64,000 bases of DNA from positions 496,001 to 560,000 of the forward strand of contig JADLSH010000285.1 of assembly GCA_016169945.1 (NCBI GenBank), written 5' to 3'. Shown here piece by piece: positions 11,191 through 23,010 of the stretch. The notes beneath the pieces are model-generated. The model was given only the letters and a program-made list of their open reading frames with translations. It had not been told where the DNA came from and did no database searches. Both the position numbers and the translations under genes were made by a program. This DNA is from Trachythela sp. YZ-2020 (taxonomy: Eukaryota; Cnidaria; Anthozoa; Malacalcyonacea; Clavulariidae). Every line of letters begins with the position of its first letter. The stretch's first letter is position 1.

Positions 11191-11817
11191 TTATAATATT
11201 TGCTCAAGTTCACTCGTAAGAGCGTTTACAGATTTGAGGAAAAGATATTCCTCGTACGTGTCCTTAGTATCAGCTTTTCCATTGTTAAATATCTCTCCTG
11301 TTTCAAGATTATTGTACTGATATTGTAGTGGATTACTGAAAAGCACGATACCCGTGTTGATAATACGGAGTGAAGTCTCGACCCACTCAAAGAAATCACA
11401 AGTATCTTCTCTGGAGCAGGAGTAAAATAGACGATTTTGGGTTGGTCCATCTTTCTTCACTTTATGAACGCGAGTCACCAGACCATGTTTGCACATAGGT
11501 CTTGGCTCTTCGAATACATCTGCCCATTGCCAAAACTCGCACGGATTTTCTCGCTCAGAACATATAAAGTACGGTCGTCCATAATTTTGCTTCATCTTCT
11601 CTTTAACTGCTCGCAACTTTGCAAGTCTTTGATGGGATGAGCAAACGGGATGTTGAGTACAACTCTTTCGAAAAGCTTCCACAGCTTTTGTGAATATATT
11701 ATAACAATCTTCATCATCTCGCCAAAAGAACTCACAGCTAGGCCCCTGTCCACAGAACCAAAATGTTCCATGTTGGGTTGTTGTACAGACTGCAGATAGA
11801 CCATGTAGACACTCCAT
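11191..11817 (-). CDS. Triple GRF-type zinc-finger protein
   Basis: This frame encodes 208 aa with three GRF-like fingers. Each has a C-x-H-G or C-x4-C start and an aromatic F-x-C ... C-x-F-x-W end: about residues 2-40 (FWFCGQ, CEFFW), 55-105 (YFICSE, CEFWQW) and 108-147 (CKHG, FYSCSREDTCDFFEW). GRF fingers bind nucleic acid in topoisomerase III, NEIL3 and APE2. Here the protein sits at one end of a Maverick-like element, and its first ~50 codons are duplicated at the other end by the terminal repeat. A DNA-binding role in replication or recombination is plausible. The frame is open, unlike the ATPase and integrase. Confidence 0.75.
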   Translation of the reverse strand: MECLHGLSAVCTTTQHGTFWFCGQGPSCEFFWRDDEDCYNIFTKAVEAFRKSCTQHPVCSSHQRLAKLRAVKEKMKQNYGRPYFICSERENPCEFWQWADVFEEPRPMCKHGLVTRVHKVKKDGPTQNRLFYSCSREDTCDFFEWVETSLRIINTGIVLFSNPLQYQYNNLETGEIFNNGKADTKDTYEEYLFLKSVNALTSELEQIL

Positions 11818-12620
11818 CGTATTGCTTGTAAATGACGCTCAAACAAAGCTTGGCAAAATATATAGGGACGCTTAGCTATTGTGACGTGTCAGCATAATGA
11901 CTGTTTTGCCCAAACGCGCCCAAACTCGCCTTGCATATCATTATGACGTCAATACATAATTAATGAATGTTAGTGATGTTGCACACTCTCACATGCTAAT
12001 GTTTGTGCTCTACCCTACATTATGTTAATGATGCTGCTCCACCCCTACATGATGTTAATTAGTGCTGCACCCCGCATGCTAATGAGTTGCGGCACCCCGT
12101 ATGTTAATGTGCGGCGCCCCTGCGGAGCCCCAAAAATCCGGGTTGATCGGTCCCTATCAATATTACTACTTATGCATCCTATAATTGAATTTATCTACAG
12201 CTATTTACTGCCCAGCAAATGTTTCTTTCTGTGTCTGCTAGTCGGTACGAGTTCGTTTCTACTGTTGAGAGAGCTTAGCTCAGGATGGCAAATAATTACA
12301 AATTTCTTATATAAGCATAATTGCAGTGTTTGTGACGTTGGAATATGGCTTATATCTCTTCAAAAGTTTCATTTTTAATTCATTTGCTGTGCAGTAAATA
12401 GCTCTAGATATATTAAATTATAGGATACATAACACATTCCACAGACATGACATCATACATACTGACAACCCACGCACAATCAAACAATCAAACATCTCAA
12501 GTTTCACACGTATTAACATCAGACGCGACTTTGACCTGACTCGTGTCGTAGGCTCTCTAGCCTGCTATACGAAACAAATTTGTAGTCAATAAAGTTTTAT
12601 GAAGTAACCCAAGTTTGTAT
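11780..12620. repeat. Right terminal inverted repeat of element 1
   Basis: Reverse complement of the left end, apart from the nested MITE and scattered substitutions. It includes a shared stretch with several GGCGCCGC/GTGCCGCAACTCATTAGC-like units (about 12,000-12,150). Confidence 0.8.
12171..12430. mobile_element. ~250-bp MITE nested in the right terminus
   Basis: The ends are inverted copies of TATGCATCCTATAATT ... TATCTACAGCTATTTACTGC. The left terminus of element 1 lacks this segment, so the insertion is polymorphic between the two termini. That shows it arrived after the element formed. The duplicated target could not be fixed (TA possible). Confidence 0.8.
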
Positions 12621-12697
12621 TTATTTATTTGGCTCTACTCCGGTATCGAGCACTCTACTTGTATGACTTCGAACCAGTGGATAGTCTACGCTATTCA

Positions 12698-12699
<2 letters not shown>

Positions 12700-12752
<53 letters not shown>
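12700..12752. repeat. (TA)n microsatellite
   Basis: About 26 uninterrupted TA units just outside the right end of element 1. Confidence 0.95.
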
Positions 12753-12756
<4 letters not shown>

Positions 12757-12906
12757 ATATTAATGATAACTTCGATGACAGAACAACGAACGATCGAACA
12801 CGTCATTTTAAAACGAAAATGTTAATCGCCTGATGATTGCCTTGCAAGAGGCATGAAACTTTAAGTAGCGATAGAAATATTTTAAGATAAACCAATATAT
12901 ATATTC

Positions 12907-13249
12907 GATCTAGTAATTCGAAGGTCGCGGGTTCGAAACCCAGCCGCGACGGGCAGAATTTTCTGCTTACGCGGTCTGGAAATTATGAAATACATCACTC
13001 GAGAAAATTTCTCCTTATCATATTACCGAGTGAACAATAACACAACATAATATAAAACTCGCAGAACTAGTATTGTTCGATGCAGAATTAATATAAACTA
13101 GTATGTTTATGACATTCAGTATATAGTTCATAATTTCCAGTCTTCAATCCGTCCTGACCGTGTATGTCGATCTAGTAATTCGAAGGTCGCGGGTTCGAAA
13201 CCTAGCCGCGGCGGGCAGAATTTTCTGCTTACGCGGTCTGGAAATTATT
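12907..13249 (+). repeat. Pair of ~82-bp direct repeats
   Basis: Bases 12,907-12,988 and 13,168-13,249 are nearly identical (GATCTAGTAATTCGAAGGTC..., GGGCAGAATTTTCTGCTTAC). Each contains GGTCGCGGGTTCGAAACC, a box-B-like core, which hints at a tRNA-derived or 5S-like repeat. No box A is convincing. Confidence 0.7.
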
Positions 13250-13400
13250 GCTCCAACTATATGTTGTCGAGCACTCTTTGCGTTTCGAGGACCTAAACCT
13301 ACACTGCAGCTGATCTATTACAAACAATAAAAAGTTTAAAATATACTAAATTTTCGGACGCAACTGCGACCTTCGTCAGCGTAAAAATTACAAGTTGATT
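13250..13400 (-). mobile_element. Penelope-like terminal debris with a hammerhead-like core
   Basis: The stretch GTTGTCGAGCACTCTTTGCG at about 13,262 recurs at about 49,030, next to a Penelope-type endonuclease relic. On the minus strand, 13,381-13,351 reads CTGACGA, then a GC hairpin, then GAAA, the order of a hammerhead core. The rest of the fold is not clear. Confidence 0.4.
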
Positions 13401-15078
13401 AGACATGGTCCTTAAATAGCTAGAATGACTATGCAAATTACATCGAGATTTATATCAGCGTACTAGAAATACATGCATGCAGCAACCCCTCGCCACAGCT
13501 AAACAACGACAGTTTCCAACGTTATACTAAGCTTTTTTGTTGCAAAATCTGCGATGCAAAATGCAGGAAAAGGCCGTTGCACCGGCAGTCTTTCTTCTGG
13601 AAATGGGATTCGGTAAATCAGTGGCCGTGTTTGGTATCTTCGATTAAGGCATAATTTTCGCTAAAAAACAGAATTGAATTCCCTACACCCCCCACCCCCC
13701 TCTCCATTTATGACACACTCAAAGGACAGCGTCATATAAGTGAACTTCTTGACATAAGTGTTTTCGTTCATTTCAAATGAGTTTGAAGGAAAACAATACT
13801 CTGATAGCTTGAAAGGAAAACTGTAAGGAAACCGGGAAATATATATAGAGATAGAAGTTAAGGTTTTTCACTTTCACATGGTTTCTTGAAAGATACGCAA
13901 CGGAAATATTTCTTAAGTAGTGGAAGCACTGTAGTCATAGCAACACTGACACAAAATAATACAAATTTTTAGCGAGAAAACAGGATACAAATCGGCCAAA
14001 AATAATTAAAAAATAGTTGTTTTAGCTATAGAATTCCCGAATTTATGATGTAGGTATGTTATTATTCGTTATATGAGGTAAACTAATGTAAAATTCAACA
14101 TTCCGTTCAAATATAACGTTTCGAAATGTTCACAAAACTAAACTGTATTTTACCGATAAAAATTACTTTTTGAAAGGAAATCAGTTTAAGACATAAGCGT
14201 AAAAATGATTTCGTTCTCCTTTTAATTTAGACCTTTTTCATATAAAATATACGATACTTTAACCGTAAATAAATGAAAAACTATAAATATAAAGCAGGAG
14301 TTTTTAGAACAAAAATACATCAACACTTTTATTGTTTTAATAATATAACAAACCTGCCTCTATATATTTTACTTTTTTTCGTTCAGGTGTCGCTTGGACT
14401 CTTCTTATCTTTTTTGCTAAAGTTAAAGCGATAAGATCCGTCCCACAGACACAGCTCTTCCAATAAAGTTCCAAAAGCGACATTTAATTCAGACTTTATC
14501 AAGTTTTTCTATAATCTCACTCACTCCACTCCTGACAATCTGCCATACTTTTGAGATCAGTGAGATGACCACCCACCAACCTTGAACCACGCGCCCGCGA
14601 TTATTGATGAACTTTAAGATCTCCCATGGATTTCCTTTTTTCCGGGTGTGATAAATAACCGAGCGGAATTAGTACCCTCGCCCGGGCTATCGCCCGGCTC
14701 GGGGAAAATAGCACTCAGAGAAGGCTTTGTGCTCGTTAACTGCTCTTTTGTCTTTTACCGAGTGCAACGATTCAAGGAAAATACGACTATTATAGGATAA
14801 TTATATGTTGTATATTGTGAATATTAGGAAAAGTGTTTGGGAAAGGATGTCTCTTCGAATAGTAAAAAAGTATGTACTATCTATTATTATAATTTGAATG
14901 CCTGAGCAATGCTCACTAAAGGAGACCTTTAGAAATTAAAATATCTTTGTTAAGCACCAAATTGTATGCTCCTGGGAATTTAAAATGGCTCCTTATAGCA
15001 TTTCAGTTCGAGTAAACATGGTTCACGTGCGTTTAACAACAAAAGGGTGATTTCTAAAGGGTCAGTTTTGACCCTTTA
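13401..15078. other. No gene recognised
   Basis: About 1.7 kb of AT-rich sequence without a supported gene, RNA or element end. A GC-rich self-complementary stretch (CCCGGGCTATCGCCCGG) lies at about 14,682. Confidence 0.6.
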
Positions 15079-15416
15079 CAGGGTGCCCCCAAAATATTTA
15101 CCATATAGAAATCACTCTTTTGTTGTTAAACGTGCGTTGTTATACCTCTGGGAATTTAAAATAGCTTCTAAAACGAACAGCAACCCAAAAATGTCAAATT
15201 ACAAATTCGTCTTACCGTCAGTTCGAGTAAGAATGGTTCAACTGACTACAGAGCAACGAGTATTTGTCGTAACAACTTATACGTCGCGTTAAATTATTTG
15301 GACGAAGGGAAGTTGTAAATACTTCCGCCGTTCATGTACAATTCAATTAAATTCCCAAAGGTATAATAACGCACAAGAGTGATTTCTAAAGGCGGACTTT
15401 TTTTTGGGACACCCTG
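15079..15416. mobile_element. Mariner-type MITE with TA target duplication
   Basis: The left end CAGGGTGCCCCCAAAA and right end GGGACACCCTG are inverted copies, each flanked by TA (15,077-15,078 and 15,417-15,418). Length 338 bp, no transposase. The segment GATTTCTAAAGG and its complement occur several times in and just outside it. Confidence 0.8.
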
Positions 15417-16645
15417 TATATCGGACACGTGACCACATACAGGTGTATGTACCCGGCACAGAATACCGCAAACTACATGTTCCATATATTCCGTATAGTT
15501 TATCGATATATTTTTTCTTCCTGGGGGTTTTTGGGCTAGATTTCATAGACATAAATATTTTTTTTTTAATTGAACATTCTGTGGAACAAACTCTAATGTA
15601 CCACATAATACCAGTGCAGAGATAAATAAGCAACGGTTTATCAAATTGTACCAGGATTTGGTGTCTCATGTTGTGTGATAATACTGTAGGATATTGCTAA
15701 CTTACTTTAATGAAAGGTAATTATAAAATAACATGAATAACACTCGCCTTCGGCTCGAGATTTCGCGCGCTTTTCTTAACTCTCGCAACATTCCCGCGTG
15801 TTTGGATCAGGCCATCCAAACACGGAAACCATAAAGTAATTGTACAATACTAAAATCAGTACAGCATACCAGTGGTGTAACCAAAGTATACCAGGTTTAT
15901 CAATAATTTTGAAAAATTCAGTTTTTCAATGGTAAAATTGATTCCTCGGTGTGATTCCTGTATAGTAATAATGTTGTGTGGCATAGAAAAAGTAGTGATC
16001 AACATAAATTATACTGGTTTGCAAACTTATTTTTAAACTTGCGAATTCTACAGGCATTATGCGGGAAAAAGCATCAAAAACATAGAATGTTATTTTTTGT
16101 TAATCCTGATTATTTTTAAGAATTTTTAAGTTTTATATATGTCAATTAAAACTGAAACTAATATATATTCACAAAAATAAAGTATATAGTATGTTTCCTC
16201 CAAATTTTATAAGATCAATAAATAAGACTGGTATTCTGTGGTACCGTGGTATTCTGTGGTACATACACCTGTATAGGGAATAAATTAACTAGCCTTGTTG
16301 ACTAATTATCTATTCATATTTTAAAAATTTGGTCACGGAGTGCAAGTCGAATATTTGAATGCAAACAAAATGCATAAAACATTTTGATGTTTGTATTCGT
16401 TATTGTAATATGCATTGTTAAATCACAATGAGAACGTAATCTTTTGTATAATCCGAATTTGCCTAACAAAGCAACTAGCCTATCATGCATAAATTATACA
16501 TGCACTAATTACGCATTCAGTTCTGTTCAGTCGGGGAAAGCAAGACAAAATTTTGCAAATTTATAATCCAATTTTCTTCCAAACTGAACGATTGTTTAAT
16601 CAATTTGTCCTTGGCTTATGGTCGTTATCTCCACAAATTTTCGTA
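15417..16645. other. No gene recognised
   Basis: AT-rich intergenic DNA; only short, unsupported frames. Confidence 0.6.
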
Positions 16646-17244
16646 TTAAAATGTTTGGTATTTTTTAGTTATCGTGCCTACAGACAAACACACACACATA
16701 TACATACTCACATACAAACCAAAGTCAAAACATTCTATATTTGAAATTATTTTTATTAAGTGATTGACATATTCTTTCCACCTGTGATCGCTGTCTATTA
16801 GTACCCCCAAGATACTGAATAGATATTTTTTCTTAAAGAGTTTGGTTACAGATTGTAAGTTGAACAGAAAATGGGAACTTTTTTGGCTAGGATGGACTAT
16901 CAAAAAACTCTTTTTCCCAATAAATGAGAGTTCAATTGCCCAAAGCCAGCTATCAACTAAGTCGAGTTCTGCATTAACAATGCCTAAAATGGTTAAATTC
17001 ATCAGTAATAGATGAATGTTAAAGTCATTAATATACAAAAGAACTAACAAAGGTCCAAGTACTGAACTTTAATAAGGTGACTTGAATATTTCTGACCAAT
17101 CGAGACAAATTGTTTAAGTTCAGTTAAATAAGAAACAAACCACTCATATGCTATTCCATGTATGCCATAGCGCTCAAGTACTTTTAATAAAATCGAATGG
17201 TTTACGGTATCGACTTTATAACTAGTAGTCAAATCCGGAATCAC
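16646..17244 (-). pseudogene. LINE reverse-transcriptase fragment
   Basis: Minus-strand pieces read VDTVNHSILLKVLERYGIHG and, in another frame, a stretch ending in LGVLIDSDHRWKEYVNHLIK. Both are typical of non-LTR reverse transcriptases (CR1/Rex/RTE type). Several frameshifts; the 5' side is abutted by the minisatellite at 17.2 kb. Confidence 0.75.
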
Positions 17245-17830
17245 TCTGGGTCCGAACTAGCTCCGAAGTCCGCACATCAGATTCCGCACTCCGGTGTTCG
17301 CACTCCGCACTCACGACTCCGCACTCCGGAGTCCGCCCTCAAGACTCTGCAATTTCGACCCTGGAGTCTACAATCCGGAGTCCGCAGTCCGCACTTAAGT
17401 CTCCGCAATCTAGAGGCCGAACTTTACAGTCCACACTCCGGAGTCCGCACTCCGGACTCCACAGTCCGCAGAACGGAGTCCGCACTCAAGAGTCCGCATT
17501 ACAGAGTTCACACTCCGCAGTCCACACCGGAGTCCGCTCTCCAGAGTCTGCATTCAATACTTCGCAATTTGGAGTTTGCGCTCTGGAGTAAGCATTCCAC
17601 AGTCCGCATTTCGTACTCCGCATTTCGCACTCCGCATTTCGCAATCCGCCATTTTAAATTGGTGTCAGTACTTCACAGTCCGCATTTCGCACTCTGGAGT
17701 CTGCACTACGGAGTCCGGTCTCCACTGTCCACATTCGGGAGTCATCACTCCGGGTCCGAACTCCGCAGTCCGCAATGAAGACTCTGCAGACCGCACTAAA
17801 AACTCCGCAATTTGGAGTCAGGACTTTATT
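17245..17830. repeat. Degenerate self-complementary minisatellite (CACTCCGGAGTCCG-like)
   Basis: About 590 bp made of variants of a ~14-bp unit around GCACTCCGGAGTCCGCA. The core CTCCGGAG is a perfect palindrome, so both strands look alike and long open frames appear in several directions. Similar but shorter tracts occur near 2,815-2,870 and 47,770. Confidence 0.85.
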
Positions 17831-17999
17831 CAGTTTATTGAGTTTCTCACTCATTGGTGAGCGGATTTCCCAACAGGCTATTGCCCAATTGATAGGGAAT
17901 CCGAGGTACTTACGATTTTAACGTCTTTATCCGAGAAGACGCGAAAATCTAACCATTTACTGATGTCAATGTAAAGGTAGCACTTTATCTTCAATTATT

Positions 18000-18095
18000 T
18001 TAAGACCATGAGTAGAGGTCCGACCAAGGATTGAACCCGGGTCTCCCGGCTTGAAAGGCAAGCGTGATGACCACGACACCACAACTCCGGACTCG
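18000..18095 (-). repeat. tRNA-Glu-like SINE head
   Basis: The minus strand reads GTGTCGTGGTCATCACGC (box A-like), an anticodon loop compatible with TTC, and CCGGGTTCAATCC (box B). The acceptor stem is not convincing, and the sequence is followed by GGTCGGACCTC rather than a Pol III T run. A SINE or tRNA pseudogene is more likely than a working tRNA. Confidence 0.55.
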
Positions 18096-18099
18096 GAGT

Positions 18100-19750
18100 C
18101 CGGGATTTGCAATTCGCAGGATGCCCGCACTCCGTTGTCCGGACTCAACTCTACGCTATGGACTCGTCAGTTTTATAATTATTGTTCATGGCAAACGAAT
18201 TACAGGAATTCCTTACAAGCTTTATATGATATAAAACCTCTTAGGCTGCCTTCTAATGAATTTCTCCAAATCGTCGGCCATAAACGCAATTGCTCACGAG
18301 TTTACAGCATGTTGCGTGGGCGATCTTCACGGTTCGCGTCAAACGAAGCGAAAGTGATAAATTGGCCAACTTGGTCAGCCAAAAAATTCGCCGCTAAAAA
18401 GTAAAAGAATAGGAACCGATCCTTTTCGCTAACCTAATTTATCACATTGCCGAGTCTATCCTTTCGCTTCGCTTCGCGCGAACAAATTTGTGAGTGGAAA
18501 ACGGGGCCAGTTGTTCAAAAGCCGATTAGTTTAATCCTATAGGTTAGCCCAAAAACTTCCCAAGAGCTTGCTTATATAATAAGCTTTTTAACAGTGGGCT
18601 ATTTTGCCGACTAAACATTACAGAATCAAAAATACTAAAAGTTTAATCCCAAACATACCCCAGTCATACTGCAGTTCACTCAAACAATCTTTAATATCTT
18701 CTTTATAAGACCATTTTACCACAGACTTCTAATGGTCGAAATTTAGCTTTTTATCTGTTCATTTATTATGTAAAATTTTGCTTCGATACAGCGAGTAGAA
18801 TTATTTATTTTGAATTTTTTTTTATTTATCGGCTATTTTCCAGCATGCTTGCCGTAGTTTGACTATATATGGTTTGCCCACGCGCTTCAGTCCCGACAAA
18901 AAGATTTTATATAGGGTATTGTACCCTGGGGAATTAATTCCGGCCACTTAAAAAACCATAGCAACAGTCTTTGTTTGTCTTTGGGCCTTTTCCGGTTGTT
19001 TTTGGCTGAATGTCCGGTTTAACCCGTACGCTACATTTCAAATTTCGCCGTAACTTTGTCAATTTGTATTGTTTTTATTTGAAAGTTGGTCAGTATGTAC
19101 TGTTTTTAAAGCTCTATAAAACGGTGTATTAGCGATAATCGACCAAAGGTACTGAATATATAATTAGTTTACGATAATAATAAATATCAGATTACAAAGG
19201 TGTTAAAACTCACGGAGATCTGTAAAACAATGTGTTTAGCGATTTGGTTAGCATTAGCCAAGAACAGGTGTGTTTGCTGAATCGATTGGTGGTATTTTCG
19301 TCCGTTTTGGGTGAGGGGCGCCAAAGATACAAGCGCTCAAAGTCATCAACCTTTGGCGGTTGATATTCGACGCTGCCGTTCAGAAAGAGTTATATAAACC
19401 ACAGGCGGCCCAATTTCAGGGTGAATGATCAGGAGTTGCGGGTTTTTAACGTCGCTACTCGTCAATTTGACTGCTGTCCCACCCCGCGTAAGACGGTATT
19501 GTTTACCAGTTGTTTACGTCACGTCCACGATCATGCCCGAACAGTTCGAAGTATTTATTTTAATATGAACATAGCCGAAATTGAGAGAGATTTTGGCTCC
19601 GTTCGTCGCTAAATTTGCCCGAGTTATGATCAAACCATATTCGTTAGAAAGAGAAACCTTTGTGAAAAGATCTGATCGAATTTTTTTTGCCGTACGACAA
19701 GTTTGAGCGGAGATATTTGACTTTGAAGGCGATGCGGTCGGGCCGCGAGT
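18100..19750. other. No gene recognised
   Basis: Includes a partly self-complementary stretch near 18,345-18,475 with TTCGCTTCGCTTCGCG. No coding sequence is supported. Confidence 0.6.
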
Positions 19751-19982
19751 AATTGTTAGATAGATAGATAGATAGATAGATTTAATAAAATACTTCGCAG
19801 CCATAGGCTGAATTGCGTATTTTTTTTACAAGAAAATTTAACTAATTACGAGAATATAAAAGAAGAGTTTATCAAGCCATTATAATGACATTCCATATAA
19901 ATATTATATATACAAGATGTTTATTACTTTAATATACTATAAAATTTAAAATTATTAAAAATATTAAGTCATTTCAATAGCA

Positions 19983-22067
19983 TTAGATAAATGATTTGCG
20001 GCACGAAGCCACAAAAAAACTAGATTGAAAACGATTAGTGTTACATCTAGGAATTTCAAATTTCCTATCGTTTCTTAAATCATAAAAAGAAGTATGTGTA
20101 GGTGGCAGTAAACTTCGTAACTTATGATTTTCATCAGCAACTACTGTTTGAAATAAACTAGTGCAAATATTTTCATGATGAACAGACAGTGACTCCAATC
20201 CACAACTAATTAAAGCGTCTTCGTAATTAGTGTTTGGACAGATAATTCTAATAGCTCTTTTTTGTAATCTTTCCAATTCGGAACGCAAGTATTTTGGCAA
20301 CGAATAGTAAATGACAGGGATACCATAGTCGATAACTGATCGAATACATGTAACATAAAATAGAACCAGATCATTCCGAGGAATACTGGCCCGTTTGAGT
20401 TGGATCAGGTAATAGATTCGTTTGGATACTTTTTAACTACCTCTTCGATATGTAAATTCCACGTCAGGTTATTATCGAATGACAAGCCCAGAAGTTTAAC
20501 GGATTTTACGACTCTAATACTTTTATTGTTAATAAGTATCGGGTTAAAATCACGAGTGACTTTTGAGAAGGAAATACGGAGCTCCTTACATTTCTCTTCA
20601 TTCAGCTTCATTTTATTGTTTTGGGACCATTGTGACATCTCATTAGCAATTGTCTGTGCTCTACTCTGTTGGTTTTTGTCAACTGTTTCCGATACTGTCG
20701 TATCATCCACGTATTTCCATAAGTCAGTATCTGTGATAGATAAATCATTTATCAAGATTAAAAAGAGCCATGGACCCAAAATGGTGCCTTGAGGGACGCC
20801 CGAAAGTACTGCACCCCAATCTGAAAAACATCCTTGTGAAAGTTTGACTCTTTGGAATCTGTTACTTAAGAAATCAATAATCCAGTTTATAACACTTCGT
20901 GGTAGATCTAACTGAAGTAGCTTATTAAACAAAATTCTATGATCAATTAGATCAAAAGCTTTTTGGTAATCAAATAAAATGATTCTAGTTGTAGAACCGG
21001 TACCGTCAAGCCCGGAGGTCCAGTTATGCACCATACTAAGAAGAGCAAAGATCGTCGATGATTTAGGAATTGCTCCATACTGATTGGGGTCAATTTTCTT
21101 CAAAACAGCTGGTTTCACATAATCATTAACAACGAAATGCTCTGCAACCTTCGAAATATTAGGTGTTAATGAAATGGGCCTAAGTTCTTTTTTCAGGTCC
21201 TGTACTATTTTTACTTTTGGCAGCGGTGAAACATTCGCAATTTCCATATTGCAGGTAGGCGTTGTTGTTTGTAGGATGCATTTAGGAGTAAACTAATTGG
21301 GAGGGCAAGGATTACAGCATATTCTCGCAAGAGCCAATTGGGCACTTCGTCAGGGCCACCACTTTTACTAGAGTTGAGTTTTTGTAGATGTGACAAAACC
21401 CTTTCTTCAGAAACTTCTAAGAATTCTTGGTTTTCCTCTAAGTTAAGTCGATCTAACGGTGAAGATAGTTGATATTCTGATAAGGGCTCAAGAAAGGCTA
21501 TATTTATTCTGTTTGCTAGTTCTTGTTCCGATATATCTTCAAGACCAGCGATATTTATCAAATTTATTAGGGAGCTATTCATTGATTTCATTCCTCCTAG
21601 GCGTTTAATTTCACTCCACCAAGCTTTAGGGTTATCTTTTTCTTTACTGTGAACCTGGGTCGTATAGTATTTTGATTTACACGCTTTTCTCTCACGATTG
21701 ACAATATTTCGGTAGTATTTAAAGCAGTTGGATTTTGGACCGTAACTGAAAAAGGCTTCTTGTCTTTTTTTTATAAATGTTTTCAATTTATCGGTCATCC
21801 AAGGAACATCTGCAGAGATTTTCTTAATCCGTTTAATTGGCATGAGGAGGTCAAGACCAATAGATACAATGTCATAAAAAAATTCGCCATATCTTCGCAG
21901 CTTTGTGATTGAGCAAAAATTTCAGGCCAAAGGATTGATTGTAAAAATCTCCCCATGGCATCTTTCTTACTCTGACGAAGGTCTCGTTTGTATACAAATG
22001 TAGGTTTTGCTTTCTTCACAATGTGGGTGGGTGAAACTACAACTGTGTTGTGATCAGATAATCCAAT
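19983..22067 (-). pseudogene. LINE 1 ORF2, reverse-transcriptase part
   Basis: From the insertion point it reads GLSDHNTVV, the end of the endonuclease domain. It continues through a linker (SSKSGGPDEVPNWLLREYA) to the reverse transcriptase, with motifs FDYQKAFDLIDH, SGVPQGTILGPWLF and KYVDDTT (catalytic YVDD), and a C-terminal thumb/tail (LPKYLRSELERLQKRAIRII). Frameshifts near 21,880, 21,240 and 20,405 break it, so it cannot make an active enzyme. Confidence 0.9.
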
Positions 22068-23010
22068 GGGCAATTCCAGCTATCGCAATGCATGCCGGTA
22101 GAAGTGGTTATTTGATCATTCTATTCCAAATGGCGGGCGAACGATGTCGATTTCATGCATCGTTATAGTTTTTAATTTCCCTGCTATACGTTTCACACGA
22201 ACGACCGGTTTAAACCCGTTATTTTTAGTAGCGGTTACGAAGAAGTTTCAGAGCGACTTTGAGCGAAATTGATTGTAAAGATTGCGAGAAAATTGCTTTC
22301 GAGTGTGACTCAAGAGTGGAGCCAGTTCGACCAAAATCGGGCTTCGAAAACGACTCTTCCGCACGTTTTAAAGTGAATAAAGTGATCGGTAAGTCCATAG
22401 TACACAATTACCCCTTGAAATAAAGCTATGTGACCAAGCAATCTAGATCTATCGTTTATTTCTATTTCTGAATGTGCGATTTGCAAATACAAGCCGTTGA
22501 AGTTGACAATTTTTTCAGCCGACATGCTGTATTGACAACTGTCGACATGGGGCTTTGTATTGATAAGTTTTGGCGCGAAAACCAGTTCACTTGCAACTTT
22601 TTTGCTATTTCGTAAAAATATCGACTAAAAAGTACTATTACTTGGTTGTTGACTTTTGTTTGGCTCTATTTTCTGTTGTGGTCGCTTGTTTTTATCCTCT
22701 TCTAAATTAATGGTATGTTGTAAACATAGTTAACTTGTAAATTTCAGGACAAAATATTAATTTATTAACACAAATAGGTATAAACATAGCGTTTTAGTCG
22801 CTTTATAACTACACAGTAACTCAAGCATTGAAATAACTATTAAAAAGTTTATTAAAACTTAATATTTATTAAAATAAAATAGTAGGTAGGATTTAAATTA
22901 TTGTACATATTTTAAATAGTATATAGGTTGTAAATATTCATTGAACTAGGAAATTGCTAAATTTTATAATGGAGGATAAGCCTTGCACTTCAACTGAAAC
23001 AGACCAACAT
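22068..23010. repeat. ISL2EU left terminal inverted repeat
   Basis: Near-identical reverse complement of the right end. It carries the promoter and leader of the nuclease gene and a possible leader intron acceptor (TTTCAG near 22,747). A 71-aa frame inside it (22,525-22,310) is repeated exactly in the other arm, so it is not an independent gene. Confidence 0.9.

Larger units (their letters stand above)
4085..12620 (-). mobile_element. Decayed Maverick/Polinton-like element 1
   Basis: The ends are long inverted repeats: about 4085-4450 plus 5846-6210 on the left matches about 11,780-12,620 on the right, beginning near TACAAAC and GGATTACTTCATAAAACTTT. Inside are an A32-type packaging ATPase relic, a retroviral-type integrase relic and a GRF zinc-finger gene, a Polinton/adintovirus-type set. 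No capsid protein, protease or DNA polymerase is visible, so the copy is internally deleted. Frames carry stops and frameshifts. Later insertions are a LINE fragment (4450-5845) holding a SINE in the left terminus and a MITE (12,171-12,430) in the right terminus. The expected 6-bp target duplication could not be fixed. Confidence 0.8.

Noticed and set aside
17245..17830. CRISPR-like array
   Set aside because: Units are short, contiguous and degenerate, without unique spacers, in animal DNA.
17197..17860. 193-aa and 94-aa ORFs in the minisatellite
   Set aside because: Repeat-derived; the unit has no stop codons in several frames.
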